Assembly (NCBI RefSeq): GCF_001050155.1
Contig: NZ_LFVY01000021.1
Span: 1 to 64,000 of the forward strand
DNA: 64,000 nucleotides
Reading direction: 5' to 3'
DNA from: Nitratireductor soli
GTDB taxonomy: Bacteria; Pseudomonadota; Alphaproteobacteria; Rhizobiales; Rhizobiaceae
This document shows, in pieces, positions 54,148 through 62,741 of this stretch (positions within the stretch are counted from its first letter, which is position 1; each line of letters opens with the position of its first letter). The position numbers were made by a program, and so were the translations under genes. The notes below the pieces were generated by a model, which searched no databases, had not been told where the DNA came from, and saw nothing but the letters and a program-made list of their open reading frames with translations.

Positions 54148-55042
54148 ACTCATGACCGACATGTCGCAGACGGTTGCGGCTCACCCGGCAGGCACACGCC
54201 GCTACCGCCGCGCCACCACGGAGGGACCGGTCGCCAAGGGCGTTCTGATTGCGATGGCACTCGGCTTCCTGGCGCTGTTCCTCGTGTTGCCCCTGATCGC
54301 GGTCTTCATCGAGGCATTCCGCAAGGGCGCGGGCGAATTCCTGTTCGCGCTCCGCGAGCCCGACACGCTCGCCGCCATCCGCCTCACCTTGACGGTGGCG
54401 GCCATCGCCGTGCCGCTCAACCTCGTCTTCGGTGTAGCGGCTGCCTGGGCGATCGCCAAGTTCGAGTTCAAGGGCAAGGCCTTCCTGACGACCTTGATCG
54501 ACCTGCCGTTCTCGGTCTCGCCAGTGATTTCGGGGCTGGTCTACGTGCTCCTGTTCGGGGCTGGGTCGATGCTCGGACCATGGCTGAAGTCGCACGGCAT
54601 CGAGATCCTGTTCGCCGTGCCAGGGATCGTGCTGGCGACGATCTTTGTCACCTTCCCCTTCGTCGCGCGCGAACTGATCCCGTTGATGCAGGATCAGGGC
54701 ACCGGCGACGAGGAGGCCGCACTGTCGCTCGGCGCCTCCGGCTGGCAGACCTTCCGCTTCGTGACCCTGCCCAACATCAAGTGGGGCCTGCTCTACGGCG
54801 TGTTGCTCTGCAACGCGCGGGCCATGGGCGAGTTCGGCGCCGTGTCGGTTGTTTCGGGCCATATCCGCGGCCTGACCAACACCATGCCGCTACATGTTGA
54901 GATCCTCTACAACGAGTACAACTTCGTGGCTGCCTTTGCCGTTTCGACCCTGCTGGCCGGCCTGGCGCTGGTGACGCTCGTTCTCAAATCCTTCCTAGAA
55001 TACCGCTATGGCGACGAGATCGCCGCCGCGGCCAAACATTAG
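54137..55042 (+). CDS. cysW: Sulfate ABC transporter permease CysW
   Basis: About 301 residues. ATG 54137 is chosen because AGGAGG at 54124-54129 is 7 bp upstream; ATG 54131 is too close. Membrane helices start at residue ~35 ([23 protein letters not shown]). EAA loop: [23 protein letters not shown]; closing [25 protein letters not shown] is typical CysW. Partner of CysT and CysA. Confidence 0.93.
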   Translation: MAVELMTDMSQTVAAHPAGTRRYRRATTEGPVAKGVLIAMALGFLALFLVLPLIAVFIEAFRKGAGEFLFALREPDTLAAIRLTLTVAAIAVPLNLVFGVAAAWAIAKFEFKGKAFLTTLIDLPFSVSPVISGLVYVLLFGAGSMLGPWLKSHGIEILFAVPGIVLATIFVTFPFVARELIPLMQDQGTGDEEAALSLGASGWQTFRFVTLPNIKWGLLYGVLLCNARAMGEFGAVSVVSGHIRGLTNTMPLHVEILYNEYNFVAAFAVSTLLAGLALVTLVLKSFLEYRYGDEIAAAAKH

Positions 55043-55053
55043 GAGCGCCCGTC

Positions 55054-56178
55054 ATGGACCTCTCGATCAAGTCCGCACGCAAGGAATTCGACGGCTTTCC
55101 AGCCCTGCACGATGTCTCGCTCGACATCCGTTCGGGCGAATTGATTGCATTGCTCGGTCCGTCCGGCTCCGGAAAGACCACGCTGCTGCGCCTGATCGCC
55201 GGGTTGGAGCGGCCGACCGAAGGTGCAGTGTTCTTCGGCGAGGAGGATGCATCCAGCCGCTCGGTGCAGGAACGCAATGTCGGCTTCGTCTTCCAGCATT
55301 ATGCCCTGTTCCGCCACATGACAGTGGCCGACAACATCGGCTTCGGGCTGAAGGTGCGCCCGGGGTCGAGCCGCCCGCCGAAGGAAGAGATCCGACGTCG
55401 CGCCTCGGAGCTTCTCGACCTTATCCAGCTCTCCGGGCTGGAGAACCGCTACCCGAGCCAGCTCTCGGGTGGCCAGCGGCAGCGCGTGGCTCTGGCGCGG
55501 GCACTTGCGATCGAGCCGAAGGTTCTGCTTCTGGATGAGCCCTTCGGGGCGCTCGACGCCCAGGTCCGCCGCGAACTGCGCCGCTGGCTGCGTGAAATTC
55601 ACGACAGGACCGGCCATACGACGGTCTTCGTTACCCATGACCAGGAAGAGGCGCTGGAGCTCGCCGACCGCGTCGTCGTGATGAGCCAGGGGCGTATCGA
55701 GCAGGTTGGTTCTGCGGACGACGTCTATGATCAGCCGAATTCGCCCTTCGTCTACGGCTTCATCGGTGATTCCAGCGTGCTTCCGGTACAGGTCGAAAAC
55801 GGCCAGCTTTGGCTGCAGGACCGCTCGATCGGCATCACGGCTCGAAACGTGGCGGATGGAGCGGCCAAACTGTATTTCCGGCCGCACGACATCGAACTGC
55901 TCGATGGCTGTGGAGGTTGTATCGCAGGCACCGTTGCCGCAAGCCGGCGCGTGGCCGGCACGCGCCGGGTGGAACTCGAGGTCGGCGGCGCGCGCGAACG
56001 CGTCGAGATCGAACTTCCAATCGAGCATACCGCGGGCGCGAACGGCCGCATAGCCTTCCGACCGAAGCGTTGGAAGGTGTTCTCGGAGAGGGAACAGACG
56101 GCCTCCACACCCACTACGGAAGATCCGCGCATCGGCGGGTTCGACGAACGCGAGCTGATGCTGGCCACGACCTTGTGA
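55054..56178 (+). CDS. cysA: Sulfate/thiosulfate import ATP-binding protein CysA
   Basis: 374 residues. Walker [10 protein letters not shown] near 35-43, Q-loop [12 protein letters not shown], signature [16 protein letters not shown], Walker [13 protein letters not shown], and H-loop [13 protein letters not shown]-terminal TOBE-like domain starts at about 250. It follows cysW by 11 bp with AGGAG before the ATG and energises the CysTW channel. Confidence 0.95.
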   Translation: MDLSIKSARKEFDGFPALHDVSLDIRSGELIALLGPSGSGKTTLLRLIAGLERPTEGAVFFGEEDASSRSVQERNVGFVFQHYALFRHMTVADNIGFGLKVRPGSSRPPKEEIRRRASELLDLIQLSGLENRYPSQLSGGQRQRVALARALAIEPKVLLLDEPFGALDAQVRRELRRWLREIHDRTGHTTVFVTHDQEEALELADRVVVMSQGRIEQVGSADDVYDQPNSPFVYGFIGDSSVLPVQVENGQLWLQDRSIGITARNVADGAAKLYFRPHDIELLDGCGGCIAGTVAASRRVAGTRRVELEVGGARERVEIELPIEHTAGANGRIAFRPKRWKVFSEREQTASTPTTEDPRIGGFDERELMLATTL

Positions 56179-56313
56179 GTCGGCCACGAATGTGCTCCCT
56201 CGCCGCCGATGGCAAGCTGAGGCTACGCTCGCCGCGCTCGGCATGTTATCTCTCTGCCTCTTCGCCATCGCCCTCGGCGCGGCGGCCACGTGGAACCGGA
56301 GACGCAGGCGACG

Positions 56314-58047
56314 ATGAGTTTCGAGCAGGCCGAGATAATCGTTCTCCTCGTCGGCATGCTCATCATCTTTGCTCTCGATCGCATTCGCATGGAGCTGGTA
56401 GCCCTCGGCGGCCTTGGTCTTGGGGTTTTGCTCGGGTTGATCGGACCGGCGGAAGCCTTCACCGGGTTCTCCAATCCCGCCTTCATTGCCGTGGTGGAAA
56501 TCCTGCTGATCGTGCAAGTGCTCGGGCGCTCCGGCATCCTTGATCCGCTGGCACGACGCATCTCGGAAATCGCCAGCGCCGAAACCGGGGTTCTGGCTGT
56601 CCTGTGTACGGCAACGGCCTGTCTTTCCGTATTGATGAACAACATCGGCGCACTGGCGCTGATGCTTCCCGTCGTGACCAGCGTGTGCAGGGTGAACGGG
56701 CTCGACAGCCGGCGCATCCTCATGCCCGTCAGCTTCGCCGCCCTTCTGGGCGGCCTCTGCTCCGTCATCGGCACGCCCGCCAACCTGATCGTCAGCAACC
56801 AACTCGCAGCGGCGACGGGGCGTGGGTTCGCCTTCTTCGACTTCGCCTGGGTTGGCGTGCCAGCGGCAGTCGCAGGCATTCTCGTCATCCTCGTCTGGCC
56901 GCGCCGCGTGCTGGGGCAGCATGCTGCAGGGCGCGGACGCTTGCCACCACAGGCTTTCCGGAACGTCGTCAGCGAGGTGCGCGTGCTTGCTGGCTCGCGG
57001 CTCGCCGGCACACGCGTGGCGGAAGCAGGCCTCACAATCCACGGCATGCGGCGAGCCGGCGCCAATCTCCTGCACCAGCGACGCGAAACCAGCATCGAAG
57101 CTGGTGACATCCTGCTTGTTGAGACGAACCTGCCAGAGCTCGAATCCATGTTGGCGGACGGGTCGGCGGCTCTGCCGGACGCCGTTTCGGGCTCTGCGGT
57201 TCGGCAGCGGGTCGAAGCTGTCATCATGCCCGAAAGCACGCTGGTCGGATCGCGCATCGGAACCTTGGACCTGCTTCATTCTCGCGGCATTGATGTTGTT
57301 GCTGTGGCGCCGCAGACACCGCGCATCGAAGGATCGCTTGCAGACCTCCAGCTTTCGATTGGCGACGTCCTCTACCTCTCCGGCGATCAGGCGGCCATCG
57401 ACGAGGCGATCGACGAGACCGACATCTTGCCGCTGTGGCCGAAACCCGATGAAGGGGCTACCGAGATCCGCTGGCCTCCGGCGATCGCCTTCGCCGCCGG
57501 CATCGGGTTCGCCGCCTTCGGGCTCGCACCGCCGGAACTTGCCTTCGGCCTGGTCGTGATCATTCTTGCCGGATTGGGCAACCTCAACCTGCGCAAGGGT
57601 CTGGCCGAGCTGGACTGGCCGATCCTGCTGATGCTGGCAGCGATGATCCCGCTCGGCGAGGCGGTACAGACGACTGGGGCAGCCGTCATACTCGCCGACA
57701 GCCTGGTGTCGGTGCTGCCTTCAAACAGTCCGCTCATCATGTCGACTGCGATGATGGGAATTGCTATCGTCATTACGCCCTTCGTCAACAACGCCTCGAC
57801 CGCCGTGGTGCTTGGACCGATCGCGCTCGGCATGGCCGCTGCCTCGGGTGTCTCACCCGAACTGCTGCTGATTGCCGTGGCCCTCGGCGCCTCCGTCGAT
57901 TTCCTCACGCCGATCGGCCACCACAACAACACCGTCGTCATGGGCCTCGCCGGCTATCGGTTCGGAGAATTCCTCAAGGCGGGATGGCCTGTGACGATCG
58001 TCGTGACGGCGACCGCGACGGTCGCTCTCTGGGTATGGTGGGTGTAG
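56314..58047 (+). CDS. SLC13/DASS-family permease with TrkA-C domains
   Basis: About 577 residues. Two membrane blocks (residues ~5-190 and ~380-575) flank two TrkA_C/RCK-type cytosolic domains. RLAGTRVAEAGLTIHGMRRAGANLLHQRR is the first, and STLVGSRIGTLDLLHSRGIDVVAV the second. SVLMNNIGALALMLPV and GTPANLIVSNQLA are CitT/SLC13 signatures. Members carry sulfate, thiosulfate or dicarboxylates. The position directly after cysA suggests sulfate or another sulfur anion. GTG 56290 is an alternative start. Confidence 0.85.
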   Translation: MSFEQAEIIVLLVGMLIIFALDRIRMELVALGGLGLGVLLGLIGPAEAFTGFSNPAFIAVVEILLIVQVLGRSGILDPLARRISEIASAETGVLAVLCTATACLSVLMNNIGALALMLPVVTSVCRVNGLDSRRILMPVSFAALLGGLCSVIGTPANLIVSNQLAAATGRGFAFFDFAWVGVPAAVAGILVILVWPRRVLGQHAAGRGRLPPQAFRNVVSEVRVLAGSRLAGTRVAEAGLTIHGMRRAGANLLHQRRETSIEAGDILLVETNLPELESMLADGSAALPDAVSGSAVRQRVEAVIMPESTLVGSRIGTLDLLHSRGIDVVAVAPQTPRIEGSLADLQLSIGDVLYLSGDQAAIDEAIDETDILPLWPKPDEGATEIRWPPAIAFAAGIGFAAFGLAPPELAFGLVVIILAGLGNLNLRKGLAELDWPILLMLAAMIPLGEAVQTTGAAVILADSLVSVLPSNSPLIMSTAMMGIAIVITPFVNNASTAVVLGPIALGMAAASGVSPELLLIAVALGASVDFLTPIGHHNNTVVMGLAGYRFGEFLKAGWPVTIVVTATATVALWVWWV

Positions 58048-58116
58048 CAACCGCTATCTTCTTGAGAAATCGACAAGCCGACGTTTCGCGAAGGGGCCGA
58101 ACAGGACATGCCTAGA

Positions 58117-58212
58117 GCACTCCCACGCTGCCAAGTTCCGAGAGAACAATCGGAGCCTGTAGCGTATATCCGGTAGATGTGTGGATTGGCGGTAGCGGTC
58201 CTCCGATACCAA
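58117..58212 (+). repeat. Dispersed repeat, copy C
   Basis: Third copy, most like copy B. It ends in the hairpin GGTAGCGG-TCCT-CCGATACC with one mismatch. It lies between the end of the SLC13 gene and a LysR gene that lacks its N-terminus, so it marks a junction of inserted DNA. Confidence 0.8.
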
Positions 58213-58254
58213 TTTTCTTCAACTATTTCAGATAGATAGCAAAAGTTTCGGCGT

Positions 58255-59220
58255 GTGATCGTAGCTCCCGAAGGGTACTGGGTGTCATTTTGGGTACGCG
58301 CGCGAGACGCTACGCCGAGGTTCACGCTCAGCACCAGCGTCTCCTTCGCCAGCAAGTGGTTCGCGCCGCGACTGCACCGGCTGATGGCGCGCCTGCCGGA
58401 TGTCGATATCCAGCTCGAGGTAAGCGACGTGAATGTCGACTTGACCGACGGCCGGGTCGATGCCGCCCTGCGCTATGGCACCGGAACCTATCCCGGCACG
58501 GTCTCCGCCCGGATCCTCGACGAAACCATGAGCCCGGTCTGCAGCCCGGACTATCGGGCGCACATGGACGGGCTAAGCGCGCCAGTGGACCTGACCCGCT
58601 GTACGCTCTTGAACGAGAGCCGCGTGCTGCACGACGACAGCGCCTTGCCGAACTGGGAGCGATGGTTCGCCGCCGCGGGGGTCGCGGGCGCGCGCAGTCG
58701 GGGACCGACGCTCAGCCATGGCAGCCTCACCATCGAGGCGGCGCTGCGTGGCGAGGGTATCGCCCTTGGACGCAGCATACTGGTGGCCGAGGACATCGCC
58801 GCCGGACGGCTGGTCGAACCTTTCCCGCAGATCCGGCTGCCGGTCGGACGCCGTTACGACCTCGTGCATCGGCCGGGCGAAAAGGATGATCCGCGGATCG
58901 CGGCTCTCCGCGACTGGCTGAAGGAAGAAGTGCGAACCTTCCTTACCGCGACCGCTTCTGCCCCTTCAGGTACTGATCGCGACCATCGGCAAGCAGGCGC
59001 CGCAGTGGTTCTGCCGCGAGCACAAGGCAAATGTCGAAACAATACTCGGCCGATGGGAATAAAGTCGACGCGAGCGTGTTGTTCTTGCGAGTGGGGCGGC
59101 GAACGACGGGATCGCGCACTCTTTGTGATTGCCGTCTACAGCTGGAGCGACAGCCATGCGCGTCCTGATGCTCGTTTCCTTCCTCGTGATATCCGCATGC
59201 ACGACTGCACCCACCGTTGA
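58255..59220 (+). pseudogene. LysR-type regulator lacking its DNA-binding domain
   Basis: From about 58306 the frame encodes a GcvA-like LysR effector domain: FTLSTSVSFASKWFAPRLHRLMARLPDVDIQLEV, DGRVDAALRYGTGTYPG, SLTIEAALRGEGIALGRSILVAEDIAAGRLVEPF. The helix-turn-helix (first ~90 residues) is absent, and repeat copy C lies about 95 bp before the break. Resemblance fades after about 58950 and the frame then runs through unrelated sequence. It is a decapitated gene rather than a working regulator. Confidence 0.8.
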
Positions 59221-59281
59221 TGCGCCACCGGCGCAGACCGCCCCTGAGAGCGGGATTGATAGCGGTAGCGGGGGATACTAA
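59156..59281 (+). CDS. Small lipoprotein
   Basis: 41 residues: MRVLMLVSFLVISACTTAP ends in a lipobox (VISAC), so Cys15 would be lipidated. The short mature part is Pro/Gly/Ser-rich. GGAG lies 8 bp before the ATG and a strong hairpin follows the stop by 12 bp. It resembles small entericidin-like or Rz1-like lipoproteins, but its length is too small to decide. Confidence 0.6.
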   Translation: MRVLMLVSFLVISACTTAPTVDAPPAQTAPESGIDSGSGGY

Positions 59282-59293
59282 TCGCAGAAAAAT

Positions 59294-59322
59294 GCCCCCG
59301 CTGGCACGAAGCCAACGGGGGC
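59294..59322. terminator. Hairpin terminator after the small lipoprotein gene
   Basis: GCCCCCGCTGGC / GCCAACGGGGGC, a 12-bp stem with one mismatch and a 5-nt loop, flanked by AAAAAT on the left. It may act in both directions. Confidence 0.7.
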
Positions 59323-59379
59323 GATACTTGCCTGGTTCCGAGAATGCGAGCAACATCAGGCATTCATTAGGAGGGGCCG

Positions 59380-59619
59380 ATGGGCAAGTGGATTATCCTG
59401 GGATTGGGCGTACTGCTGACTGCAAACGGTTTCTTCACCCGGACCTATGATTTCCCGAACGAGACACCAGTCAGACACTGCTTCAACATGGACTATATCG
59501 GCATCGACGGCTGTTTCCACAACGCGACGGCTCCGATGCTGGTCGCTTGGGCTCCCCTCTTAATCGGTCTGGGTCTCATCGCATGGTCGGTAGTGCGGGC
59601 GTCACGGAAAGCAACCTGA
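59380..59619 (+). CDS. Small membrane protein
   Basis: 79 residues with AGGAGG 7 bp before the ATG. Two hydrophobic segments: KWIILGLGVLLTANGFF and MLVAWAPLLIGLGLIAWSVV. Between them is a polar loop with two Cys (RHCFNMDYIGIDGCFHN), which could form a disulfide. No family is recognised. Confidence 0.7.
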   Translation: MGKWIILGLGVLLTANGFFTRTYDFPNETPVRHCFNMDYIGIDGCFHNATAPMLVAWAPLLIGLGLIAWSVVRASRKAT

Positions 59620-59659
59620 CGAATCTCACCCGCTGAAACTCAAGGCGGCGGCCGTCCGG

Positions 59660-59980
59660 TCAGCCACGTGTAGAGGCCAAGCGCCCAGCCGACGGACCCG
59701 ACGATTGCAATGCCAAACGGACGAGCCAGCGTCCGACGGTTCCTGCACCCTGTGCCTGGGTCCGCAGCTTCACCACATCATCAGTGACGGCCTGCATTTG
59801 CTCGATCTTCTGCTTGGTAGCATCGACTTCCCCCTCCATGTGGGAAAGTCTGGTGCTGACCTCATCCAATCGCCGATGTACCACGGCACCGCTGTCATCT
59901 GCGCGCTGCAGCCGGTCATCGATCCCCTTCAATTCTCCAAGTATCTGGCCAAGGGTCCGCTCAACACTGGCTTCCGACAT
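59660..59980 (-). pseudogene. DUF1515-type phage protein, frameshifted near its end
   Basis: The first ~90 residues, RTLGQILGELKGIDDRLQRAD and TRLSHMEGEVDATKQKIEQM, match the coiled-coil DUF1515 family of rhizobial prophages. The given frame ends in LQSSGPSAGRLASTRG at 59660. Moving one base near 59715 gives GIAIVGSVGWALGLYTWL, a membrane anchor ending at 59640 as expected for the family. It belongs to the lysis region. Confidence 0.7.
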
Positions 59981-60000
59981 TCACTTCAGCCCCGCGTCTC

Positions 60001-60240
60001 TCACCCATGCCGGGCGCATTCCGATGCAGACCAGACCGAGGCCCCACAGAGTCCCGCAGCGGTCTCGTCGATCTTGCGTTGATCGCGCGGCGTCGCTCCC
60101 CTCGCCCCAATCAGCGACGTGCCGACCACGGCGCGAAGCCCCTCACTCGTCACAGGCACCGGTTTCGAAGTCGTACAGCCCGCCACGATCAGCGCAGCGG
60201 CGATAACCAGTGCGCCAACGCTCAGCCTCATTACCCGCAT
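60001..60240 (-). CDS. Outer-membrane spanin-like lipoprotein (Rz1-like)
   Basis: 79 residues from ATG 60240 (GGAGAACGAAC upstream). The signal sequence MRLSVGALVIAAALIVAGC ends with a lipobox (IVAGC). The short mature part includes TSEGLRAVVGTSLIGARGA and two Cys near the C-terminus. It is nested in a different frame within the i-spanin-like gene, the classical Rz/Rz1 arrangement used for phage lysis of the outer membrane. Confidence 0.65.
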   Translation of the reverse strand: MRVMRLSVGALVIAAALIVAGCTTSKPVPVTSEGLRAVVGTSLIGARGATPRDQRKIDETAAGLCGASVWSASECARHG

Positions 60241-60393
60241 GTTCGTTCTCCAGATTGATCCGTTCGAGGAATGCCGCCTGCTCAGCCTGGCGGCCGCGCT
60301 GATAGGCGTAAAGGTGCGACCAGGCCAGCGGGCGCCGACAACAGCGGCAACCGCCTCCACGCGCAGCCATGCGCCGATGGAAAGGCCGAACAT
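60143..60393 (-). pseudogene. Inner-membrane spanin-like gene (Rz-like), frameshifted
   Basis: A start at 60393, touching the endolysin stop (TGATG), gives the membrane anchor MFGLSIGAWLRVEAVAAVVG. The coiled-coil and Cys-bearing tail HLYAYQRGRQAEQAAFLERIN ... GNEAERWRTGYRRCADRGG is in a neighbouring frame down to 60143. One inserted base near 60330 would unite them. It overlaps the Rz1-like lipoprotein as Rz genes do. Confidence 0.6.
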
Positions 60394-61061
60394 CAAACCA
60401 GCTCCGCCTTCAGTTCCTTCACCGCCTTGAACAGGTCGCGACGGCGCTTGATGCCGTAGATCGCGAACCCGACGATCGCCGGCCGCGCCGCGCTGACAGC
60501 CGCCCTCACCCGGTCAAGCACCGCCTCGACGGTCTCCGGCGCCACCAGCGCCTTGTTGAGCGCGTCGCCTTCGTAACAGCTCACGCCGCGCGGCACATGC
60601 CGATGCGCGCCTCTCGTGGCCGCCAGCACCGGAAACGACGCCCACTCCATCGCCAAGCGGCGGCCGAACTCGGTGCGGTCGATCTCGCCATTGGTGAACT
60701 GGTGGTAGCCGCGGCGGATGAGCAGGTGATAGGCAAGACGGTCCTGCAGGTCGCCGTCAAGGATCTGTGTGCCGTGCAGGCCGAGCTCGTCGATCAGCCC
60801 GGCCAGCGTTGCCCGCATGAGATGCGGCGCGCCGGCGGCGGACGAGGCCTTGCTTGAGCCGAAACGCCGCTCCCATGCCTTGGTCGACCAGGTGCGCTGG
60901 GCGCGCAAGCGTCATCCTGGTCAAAGGCTTCGGCAGCGCGCTCTGGCGGTCCCCGAAGATAACGTCATAGGATTTGGGCGGCGTCCGCTTGGTTTCGGTC
61001 CTGTCGGACGTCAAGCTCGCACAGAGGCGAGCCCGCTCCCAGTCAAGAAGCAGCGCGCCAT
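60393..61061 (-). pseudogene. Degenerate phage endolysin
   Basis: Pieces in at least two frames resemble rhizobial phage lysozyme-like endolysins (GH104/lambda R-like): PPKSYDVIFGDRQSALPKPLTRMTL (to about 60905), then RAQRTWSTKAWERRFGSSKASSAAG, HLMRATLAGLIDELGLHGTQILD, LQDRLAYHLLIRRGYHQFTNGEIDR and SFPVLAATRGAHRHVPRG. A frameshift lies near 60905 and another near 61045 just after the ATG. Together with the spanin-like and DUF1515 genes it forms a decayed lysis cassette. Confidence 0.7.
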
Positions 61062-61094
61062 TGCTTGTGCGGTCAGTTGGGTGAAATGCGACAT

Positions 61095-61703
61095 TCAGTC
61101 CGGCGCATCAAAGACGGGGCCGGCCGGATTGTAGTTGAATAGTTCCAGCCGCATATTGGTGAGGCTTCCCCCACGACACTGAAGAACCGTCAGGCTGGCG
61201 GTTCCGACCGGAATGATGCGATGCGGCGCAATATCCAGAAAACCTTCAAGAAGAGCGCGCACGACCCCACCATGCGCCACCACCAACAGCGTGCCTGAAA
61301 CCTTGCCCGCCAGATCCGATACGGCACATTTGGCTCTGTTGCGGAAATCAGCCCAGCTTTCACCGCCGGGCGGGGTGAACGCGCCCGCGCGCCAGTTTAC
61401 ATAATCATCTCCACACTCGGCCTGAAGATCAGGGATCGCCCGGCCGGTCCAGTGGCCGACGTCGTGCTCCCGCAGCCTGGCAACCGGCTCGGCAATCCCA
61501 AAGCCAAGCAAACCGGCTGTGTCGCGCGCACGCTGGAGATCCGAAGTCGCAACGAAATCGGGGGCAAGTGCCTGAACGGTCGCCCGCAGCGCCAGAGCCT
61601 GTTCACGCCCCCTTGCTGAAAGATTGATGTCGGCGTGGCCCTGCAGCCTTCGAACGGCATTCCATTCCGATTCACCGTGGCGAACAATAAGTAGGCGATC
61701 CAC
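61095..61703 (-). CDS. Histidine phosphatase family protein
   Basis: 202 residues. Phosphoglycerate mutase-like fold with the RHG box LLIVRHGESEWNAVRRLQGH at residues ~5-24. The second catalytic His lies in LLVVAHGGVVRALLEGFL. The substrate is not known. The GTG start shares one base with the ABC ATPase stop, so it is the last gene of the transporter operon. Its phosphatase role may act on the imported compound (inference). Confidence 0.9.
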   Translation of the reverse strand: MDRLLIVRHGESEWNAVRRLQGHADINLSARGREQALALRATVQALAPDFVATSDLQRARDTAGLLGFGIAEPVARLREHDVGHWTGRAIPDLQAECGDDYVNWRAGAFTPPGGESWADFRNRAKCAVSDLAGKVSGTLLVVAHGGVVRALLEGFLDIAPHRIIPVGTASLTVLQCRGGSLTNMRLELFNYNPAGPVFDAPD

Positions 61704-62737
61704 TACACCCGCTTCCCTTCATCATCAAAACATGCGGCAGGCTCGGGCGGCAGAAGAAAATGAACCTTGTCTCCAACAGAGAACCGGAAATCGCCATCCG
61801 TTACTGCTGTGAGCCGTAGCCCATTCTTCGTGCCTGTAATCATACTGCGGCCGGCCAGAGGGCTGATCTCGGCGAAATCCATTTCAATGGAAGCCGGTCC
61901 AGGCCCGGAACCGACGCTTATATCTTCCGGGCGGAACATAAGGCGCCCGCTCCGGTTTCCTTTCCTGAGAGGATGCCCGGGAGGGATGAGGTCGGCATCC
62001 ACCAGATTTGCCGGCGGTGTCCCCACAAATGTTGCAACGAAAGCACTTGAAGGCTCCGCTACGAGTTCGCCGGGGCTCCCGAACTGTTCGACGCGCCCCT
62101 CGTTCAAGACCGCGACGTGGCTGGCCATGGTCATGGCTTCCACCTGATCATGCGTGACATAGATCGAAGTAGCGCGGGTAGCCCGGTGAATGCGCAGAAG
62201 CTCTGAGCGCATTTCTACCCGCAACTTGGCGTCGAGGTTCGACAGCGGCTCATCAAACAGGAGGATGCCGGGTCTGGGAGCGATCATGCGCGCAATGGCG
62301 ACGCGCTGTTGCTGCCCACCGGAAATTTCGTTCGGAAAACGATTGCCAAGATTTTCGATGCCAAGAAGATGCAGTACCTCGCCAACCCGTTCGGCTCGCT
62401 CCTGCTTTCCATGACCTGCCACTTTCAGCGGCCAATCGACATTGCCTGCGACTGTCATGTGCGGCCACAGTGCATAGGACTGGAACACCAGTCCGGCGTT
62501 GCGTTTCGCCGGCTCAATGGTCCAGTTGCCATCCCCGTCGGAAACGGTTTTCCCGTTGAACTCAATCGTTCCGCCTGTCGGGGTTTCGAGCCCGGCCAGC
62601 ATTCGCAGCATGGTTGATTTGCCGCAGCCGGAAGGGCCGACGAGAACCAGAAACGAACCGGCCGGAACTTCCAGGCTCACATTCTTTACGGCTTCGAAAC
62701 TGCCGAAGCGCCTGGACAGGGAATTAATCCTGATCAT
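61703..62737 (-). CDS. ABC transporter ATP-binding protein (PotA/FbpC type)
   Basis: 344 residues. Walker A GPSGCGKST, Q-loop LVFQSYALWPHM, signature ISGGQQQRVAIARMIA, Walker B ILLFDEPLSNLD, H-loop YVTHDQVEAMTMA. A C-terminal TOBE_2-type domain (GNRSGRLMFRPEDISVG) follows. The subclass imports iron, polyamines, phosphonates or similar solutes. It starts 4 bp after the permease and overlaps the phosphatase. Confidence 0.92.
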   Translation of the reverse strand: MIRINSLSRRFGSFEAVKNVSLEVPAGSFLVLVGPSGCGKSTMLRMLAGLETPTGGTIEFNGKTVSDGDGNWTIEPAKRNAGLVFQSYALWPHMTVAGNVDWPLKVAGHGKQERAERVGEVLHLLGIENLGNRFPNEISGGQQQRVAIARMIAPRPGILLFDEPLSNLDAKLRVEMRSELLRIHRATRATSIYVTHDQVEAMTMASHVAVLNEGRVEQFGSPGELVAEPSSAFVATFVGTPPANLVDADLIPPGHPLRKGNRSGRLMFRPEDISVGSGPGPASIEMDFAEISPLAGRSMITGTKNGLRLTAVTDGDFRFSVGDKVHFLLPPEPAACFDDEGKRV

Positions 62738-62741
62738 GTAT

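Noticed and set aside
55039..57279. 746-residue minus-strand frame across cysA and the SLC13 gene
   Set aside because: Antisense to two well-supported genes; His/Arg/Asp-rich composition is typical of a shadow frame.
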